Of a DNA stretch of 64,000 nt, positions 58,444 to 64,000 are shown one piece after another; position 1 is the first letter of the stretch; the number at the start of each line of letters is the position of its first letter. The translations under genes and the position numbers were made by a program. The notes below the pieces were generated by a model. That model did no database searches and was not told the DNA's origin. It saw only the letters and a list, made by a program, of their open reading frames with translations. Source of the stretch: Deuterostichococcus epilithicus (taxonomy: Eukaryota > Chlorophyta > Trebouxiophyceae > Prasiolales > Stichococcaceae); assembly GCA_033439295.1 (NCBI GenBank), contig JAVTLE010000011.1:2232082-2296081 (forward strand), written 5' to 3'.

Positions 58444-59161
58444 GCCGGCTCCCGCTGCAGCTGCTTGGCCCGCTCAGCCAGATAGCAACAGGGCAGGTTC
58501 AAAATAAAGGCAAGCTAACAGTCCCTGTGCTGCTCGCAATTGCTTATAACCGCTCAGCGGCAAGGCGTCGCGGCGGCAGCGCGTGGCTGATGCACACAAT
58601 GTGAGCTCAGCAAGCAAAACCCGACAGTTTTAAGAAGGACCTGCGATAATGTCTCAAGCCGACCCGTCCAGCAGCAGGCGAGTCTGCACACAGAGCCTCC
58701 CGAGGTGTTGTGATCAACGAGCAATGTCTGCGCGCAACCGGGCTGACGCGAGTATGTGAACACTGCAACCTTGGACACGAAGATATGCAAACGCGCTGCA
58801 AGTATCGAAGTGGGCATCCCGCTTTTGCTGCCACTCTGCCAGCTTGCAAGTGCTCAGGGTTTATTGCCAATAAATTATTGGTGACTTGGTGCCTGCTGCC
58901 TAAGCACCGCAAGCCGGCCAAGTTCCAAGTATGGCCAATGGCAATGCCTGAGACAGTGCAAGCATCAGACACTGACTGACTCAGCCAGGGGAGGGGCCTC
59001 TTCGAAGAGCAATATATGCTGTGTCTGCAGCTTAGAGCGTTACCGCGCCAAAAACAACAAGGAGCAGCGTTGGCAGCAGCATTGCAGCATTGGCGGCGGC
59101 AAACCCATCAAGCCTACACCCAGCAGCAGGCTTCGCCGCATCCCGCATCGCAAGTACCATC
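58444..59161. promoter_or_regulatory. divergent promoter region of LSM5 and the aldo-keto reductase gene
   Basis: About 720 bp between two head-to-head genes. At 58861-58882 there is a close pair of CCAAT-like boxes on opposite strands (GCCAATAAATTATTGG), a possible CCAAT-factor site. The assignment is by arrangement and motif only. Confidence 0.4.
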
Positions 59162-62100
59162 ATGGCATGCTGCTGCCAGTGCGGCAAATTGCACGTGCAG
59201 GTGCTCAGCAGCTTGGGCGTTGGGCAGGTTCGCATCTCAGCTCGGCGGCGTCGATCAAGGAGGCCTTTCCAGAGCTGCTCCACCCGCCGCAGAGTCGTGC
59301 GCTGCGCTTCAGAGGCCGACGCCAGCGGTGAGCATCAGCTATATTCCACGGCGGTGGCACGGTGCCACAGTGGCAACGTATTCGCTGCCCGTGTATGCAT
59401 ATGCAGCCTTGAAGTTCCAGCTGCATGGCGGCGGTGATGTTCCACGCATCAGTCCATCCTGCAATCGCACTCAGATAGCAACATCCCTTTGAGGCTGCGC
59501 CCGCGCTATCGACCAGGCAGCCCGGCGGCGACCGTGAAGCTGGGCGGCAGTGACCTGGAGGTGTCGCGCATCGGATTGGGCACGATCCGGTGGGGGGACA
59601 TGACCAAGGGCTTTGGTCCAACCTTCGACCAGGTGAGGCTCTGCGCTGACAGCTGCCGCGCATGTGTGGCACACCATGCTCAGTGGCTCCCTGTGCATGC
59701 GAGTGGCACTTGGGCGGCAGGATCGTTGATCACCCGGCAGAGGTGTCCCTGGGTGGGCTCTGCGCCTTGAATGCTGAACATGCTACTGCGCCCTGCAGGA
59801 GGATCTGTACGGCGCTTATGAGGCGGCGCGGGTTGGCGGCATAAACTTCTTCGACACTGCAGAGGTCTGCACCTGCAATGAAACTTGTTCCATTCGATGC
59901 GTTCTATTCACAGGCAGCAGTCCCTGTGGTCAGTGGCACAGTTGCACTGCACTGGCCTGGGGACTCGCCAGCTTCGTGTCATGAAGACCTCCTTTACATT
60001 AATTGTTCAAGCTGCCGGCACGGCGTCCAGCTGAACGACTGCGCAACCTGCTGTTCAGGTGTATGGCTATCAGAGCCTGAAGCAGGGCGCCCAGGCGGAG
60101 CAGCTTCTCGGCGGCTGCGTGCGGCGGGGTGCCAGCCTGCCCGTAGACGGCCTGCCGCCGGTCGTCGCCTCAAAGTACTTTACCATCCCCGTGAGTGCAC
60201 CGCAACACCTGCTCCGCACCCCTGTCTTCGTTGCGGTTGAGCAACCCGCTCTGGCAGACATCCATCGCCCGCTGTTCATCTGTGTGCCTGTGAAGGGTTG
60301 CCTCTGTACGGCCAGCTTGATGGCCGCAACACTCAACCATGTGAGTTCAGCGTCACCCATCGTTCTCAATCCCAAGCATAACCGCTCTCAGCAGTCTCAG
60401 CTCGTCCATGCTGGGGCCGCAGTGGACCAACCTGCTGATCGGCGGCGGCGTGCGGCTGGGGCGGCAGGCGATGCTCGACGCGCTGGCCGCCAGCCTCCAG
60501 CGCCTGGGGACCGACCGCCTGGACCTGTGGCAGGTGCCCGCTCAACCGTTCACGTCCTCGAGGTTTCCTCCTGAAAGATGAGGAGCCACACCATCCGCTC
60601 AGGAGCGCTGCAAGCTGGTGTGGAAGGGCGCCTGCTCGACGAGGTGCCTCCTGCGCCTGGGGACTGTCCGCACCGGCCTGTGGCGGCCCTGCCATGTGGG
60701 TCCCCAGGCGCACCCTAGAGTCCTGGTGACTGGGTGTGTCGCTGCGCATCCAGCGTGAGCTTGGAAACGAGCAGCTGGAGGTTCTGACGGCATCTTTGCC
60801 GCCCGCAGATCCACTTCCCGTTCCCGTCATACCCGCAGAAGACGCTTGCAGAGGGGCTGCAGGAGGCCCACGACAAGGGCCTGGTGCGGCGGCTGGCTCC
60901 AGCTCTCCGGTTTGATCAATGGAGCTGCCCTCCAGGCTGCGCACTTGATTCCGGTGCAACACTGCACCACTGCCCTGGCGCTGTGCAGCCTTGCGGTCGT
61001 TCCATCCTCACAGGAGACCCGGGACGTGTGCGCCGCGCGTGCCTTGCATGGTATCTGTGCTCGGTCGTCAGGAGCTTCTGCTGAATCTGCTCCATCGCAC
61101 CCCAGCATGGAGTCATGTGGCGGTGGCAGGTGCGAGCGGTGGGGGTGTGCAACTACAACGCTGGCCAGGTGGAGGAGATGCACGGGCTGCTGGCCAGGCA
61201 CGGCATCCCCCTGGCTTCCAACCAGGTGCGACCAGCCAGCTAACCAGCCTGACCCTCGGGCACAGACGAGCCATGCTGGGCAGCAGAGGCGCAGCGTGAG
61301 TGCTGTGTTCCCGACGGCACACTGTTCCGCCGGCGAGTGCGCCAGCTGGACCATGCCAAGCGCTGCCCGGCCTCAGCACTTGCTCTGCCATGAAGGCGGG
61401 CTGCCATGCCGACCCCTCGACCGACAGGGACTGCCCTCAGAATGCTCCAGCAATGCATGTGCCGAAGCTATTTGAAGGCCCTGTCCTCGGGTTCTTGGGG
61501 GCCCATAGAGCCGCAGCCGCTGCTACTGCTGCAGGTCAAGTACAGTGTGCTGGACCGAGGCCCGGAGAAGGACGGCACATTGGCGACGTGCGCCGGCCTG
61601 GGCGTGTCCGTCATCGCGCACTCCCCCCTGGAGCAGGGCCTGCTGACGGGACGTGGCCTGGAGGACCCAGGCAGCTTCGGCGGCAAGGCCGAGGAGGTGA
61701 TACTTTGGGCATCACAAGCCCTGGGCCCTGGCCATGGTGCGCCTTGCTGTGACGTGCTGTCAGATGCAAGCCGCTCACGGCGCGACGGCAGAGGCCGACG
61801 CGACTGCCGGACCACCTCAAAAGCGCTGGCGGCGGACAGTGATCAGGCCGAGTGTCCTGTGAACAGGCTGCCGATGCGGCTGTGTTGGCCGTGCAGCAGC
61901 TGACTGGCTGGTGTCCCTGAAACTGCAACATGTAGGTGCAGTCGCTGCTGAAGCTCATGCAATTCATCGGCGCGCTGTCCGGTGGACGCACCGTCGCCCA
62001 GGTCGCCCTCAACTGGCTGGTTGCAAAAGGTGTGCAATTGCATTCCCAGTACATGCCGTCCCACGTTGTAGGCGAGGCTTTAGCTCGCCGCCAGCCGGTG

Positions 62101-62377
62101 GGGTGCCGTCCGCCTGGCTTACAGCCTTGACCCGGGTGTCTGCACTGGCATCATGACAGTCTGAGGCACAGCACGAATCGAATGAGCAGTCACTGAAAGT
62201 AGTAAAGTGCCTCACAAAGGGCCTTACCTCCACTGTGCCGATGCGGCAGGCGCAATCCCCATCCCCGGCGCAAAGACGGCGGCGCAGGTGAAGGAGCTGG
62301 TCGGCGGCATGGGCTGGATGCTGGACGACAACGAGGTGGCCATGATCGAGGAGAAGCTGGAGGCCCTGAAGCTGTGA
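59162..62377 (+). CDS. chloroplast aldo-keto reductase
   Basis: NAD(P)H-dependent aldo-keto reductase, similar in type to the plastid (plastoglobule) enzyme At1g06690 of Arabidopsis. Ten exons are fully in phase: 59162-59327, 59517-59632, 59799-59864, 60059-60190, 60423-60533, 60809-60883, 61130-61225, 61535-61696, 61936-62029 and 62250-62377, giving 381 residues. Exon 1 is an Arg-rich transit peptide with a likely cleavage near RRRVVRCASEAD. The catalytic tetrad is visible: Asp in INFFDTAE, Tyr in VYGYQ, Lys in VASKYF and His in WQIHFPFP. Also seen are VGVCNYNAGQVEEM, SVIAHSPLEQGLLTG and the cofactor-side motif AIPIPGAKTAAQV. A TGTAA signal lies at 62515-62519. The physiological substrate cannot be told from sequence. 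An ATG at 59016 is out of frame. Confidence 0.95.
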
Positions 62378-63017
62378 GCTGCATGGCGACCTGCTGCTGG
62401 GATAAAAGCTCGTGCGCATTGCACAAACGTGGGTGTCAATCGTTGGCAGCATCGGCATTGAGTTCCGTCAACAATTTTGGGCGCTGGCAACTACAGGCTC
62501 GCGCCCGATGTTTTTGTAAGCCTTTTCTGTGTCGAGGATGCCGCCCGGCACGACATTTGCGCAAGCAGCCGAGCTATGCTGACACCTAGACACTGATGAA
62601 CCTGCTGGTTCTTGGGGTCAGCACTTCCCAGGGGGGTTTTCCCCATCGAACAGGTACAAGATGTCTGGCCAGTCAGCGTGTGCAGAAGGGTTCATGGGCG
62701 ATAGGTTTTCTGTCAAGTCTTGGATTGTGGGCACCATTTCCTCCGTCCTCCAGATGATTAGAGGATGTGGCAGAAAGTTGTGCGGACGCCCAGCGCCTCA
62801 AGTTCAAACACGAGGTACCCATGAGTCACAGCACAGGCCATACGGCGAAGCTTTCCAGTGCTGCCGCAGAACTTCAATACGGCTGCAACGTTGGCAGTCC
62901 TGGCAACACAGCTGCGGAGTAGCAGCCTTTGCCACACTGGAGTCCACCCCCCGGCTGCCCCTTCCCGATGTGAGACGTCGACAGCCACGACTGGCTGCTG
63001 CTGCCTCGGCAGCCACC
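62378..63017. other. intergenic between convergent genes
   Basis: About 640 bp of 3' flank for the aldo-keto reductase (+) and ATP synthase epsilon (-) genes. A plus-strand frame at 62661-63116 is probably antisense to the epsilon 3' end. No gene is supported. Confidence 0.45.
62515..62519 (+). terminator. TGTAA polyadenylation signal for the aldo-keto reductase
   Basis: TGTAA in a T-rich context, 138 bp after the stop codon, matching the usual green-algal poly(A) signal. Confidence 0.5.
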
Positions 63018-64000
63018 TCACTTCTTCAGCGCTTCTTGTGCCTCTTCAGGCACAATGTCCACGATGGCTGCGGCAACAGTAGACGAGAGGGTATCAGCTG
63101 TGCGGCTACTGCATGAACGCCACAGCATGCACACGCACCCTAGTCTCAATGCCGGGTGAGCCACCCTTTGGGGTAATATCAGCATCAAGATGCGGGTGGG
63201 AGCTGTTGCGAGTAGGGGCGACTGCAAGACTAGGGACTGCAGGAGAGTGGCGCACTCTGCTTCTCGGGTTTGCCCTCCTTCCAGATGGCCTCCCTGTAGT
63301 AGACGACCTCACGCGTTCGCGCCTTGGCCCGCAGCTCCGGCACCAGCGCAGCGCGCACCATGTCACTGCACAGCCCCGAGTACTTCAGGTAGCTCATGCC
63401 CGCCACCTGGGTGGGGAAGCACAAGCCTGTCAGGCAACGATGTCTGATCTGGCAGATTCGTTTCTGGGTTGCGCAGCAATCAGATAAAACCATTTGCGCG
63501 GCAAATGATACAGTCCCGCCGGGCGCTGCTGCCTCGTGCTTCAACGGTCGCAGAACCCCTCGTGTGTTCGGACCAGCTCGTGCCACCCAGTACAGCGCTG
63601 GCTGCCAGTGCTGCGTCTCGGCGTGCGTTGAGGCAACTGGTCGAGCACTGCATGCGGCCAGGCGCGCATCTGTGCCGCTTGCAGGTCAGTCGAACTGCTG
63701 ACATCCGGCAGGCGGCCCATCGAGGCAGTCTTGCAGACTTTAGCACAACGCATGCGGCGCAAAACAACGCCAACATGATGGATGTTGAAACCCAAGTAGC
63801 CCACTGGCGCAAGACGCGCAACAGCAAACACTTGATCTGAGGCTCTGCATGGTAACTTCTCCATCGAGATGGCAGCCGTGCATGCTCTGTCGGTGTCTTG
63901 GTGTGACGCAGAGCAGCGGCGAGCACCCCCACGTCCGAAGCACGGTTGGCAAAACACAATTTGCCAAACGTAAGGACGCCCCTCACCCTCCAGTAGGCGC
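63018..64000 (-). CDS. mitochondrial ATP synthase subunit epsilon, 5' end beyond window
   Basis: Small F1 stalk subunit of mitochondrial ATP synthase (plant epsilon, yeast Atp15 type). Exons are 63987 to beyond 64000, 63256-63406 and 63018-63067, all in phase. The edge exon reads AYWR just before a GTGAGG donor, the expected (P)FWR element; then VAGMSYLKYSGLCSDMVRAA, REAIWKEGKPEKQ and a last exon with IVDIVPEEAQEALKK and stop at 63018. The start codon and a few codons lie outside the window. The first intron (63407-63986) is 580 bp. The match to the plant subunit is clear over the whole visible length. Confidence 0.9.

Noticed and set aside
59016-59492. Upstream ATG at 59016 as the start of the aldo-keto reductase
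   Set aside because: Its frame does not join exon 2 in phase. The ATG at 59162 gives an Arg-rich transit peptide and exact phase.
60366-60962. Minus-strand frame of 198 codons
   Set aside because: It is antisense to two phased exons of the aldo-keto reductase that carry catalytic residues.
62661-63116. Plus-strand frame of 151 codons after the aldo-keto reductase
   Set aside because: Its composition is unremarkable and it runs antisense into the ATP synthase epsilon last exon; no homology is seen.

Overview
This window is nuclear DNA from a green alga, most likely a trebouxiophyte or other core chlorophyte; the lineage is inferred from gene content and style, not from a marker. Genes are GC-rich and broken by many short introns (about 50-650 bp). 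Donors are often GTGCG or GTGAG and acceptors are usually GCAG. Products include a plastid DUF3119 protein, a plastid-type aldo-keto reductase with a transit peptide, mitochondrial ATP synthase epsilon, ATG10, LSM5, a purple acid phosphatase and a berberine-bridge-like oxidase. No rRNA, tRNA, CRISPR array, transposase or organelle DNA was recognised.

Layout, left to right: an F-box-like/leucine-rich-repeat gene (523-6784, -); ATG10 (7439-9335, -); an unnamed 145-residue protein (9516-10142, -); a bacterial-type isoaspartyl dipeptidase with all ten exons solved (10521-14599, +); a DUF3119 plastid protein with all seven exons solved (15290-17617, +); a secreted purple acid phosphatase (18300-23895, -); a weak gene candidate (24220-24642, -). 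Next comes a block of related minus-strand genes: kinase 1 (25420-30113), a second F-box-like/LRR gene (31183-37923), kinase 2 (38681-43659) and kinase 3 (47076-51414), with an unnamed plus-strand gene (3' exons 45670-46090) between kinases 2 and 3. After that come a BBE-like FAD oxidase (52019-56797, -), LSM5 (57665-58443, -), a chloroplast aldo-keto reductase with all ten exons solved (59162-62377, +), and mitochondrial ATP synthase epsilon (63018 to beyond the right edge, -).

The most distinctive part is 25-51 kb. Three paralogous serine/threonine kinases share the same domain layout and intron phases. All three carry NRD in place of HRD and DWG in place of DFG. Each has a long, fast-changing N-terminal extension with its own in-frame repeats or low-complexity tract. 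An F-box-like/LRR gene sits between kinases 1 and 2, and its paralog lies at the left end of the window. This looks like a lineage-expanded signalling and protein-turnover neighbourhood, although a functional link between the kinases and the LRR proteins is only an inference from position.

Exon boundaries given as exact numbers were checked for splice dinucleotides and reading-frame phase by hand. For the LRR genes, the phosphatase, the BBE gene and kinase 2, some internal exons or the first exon remain approximate.
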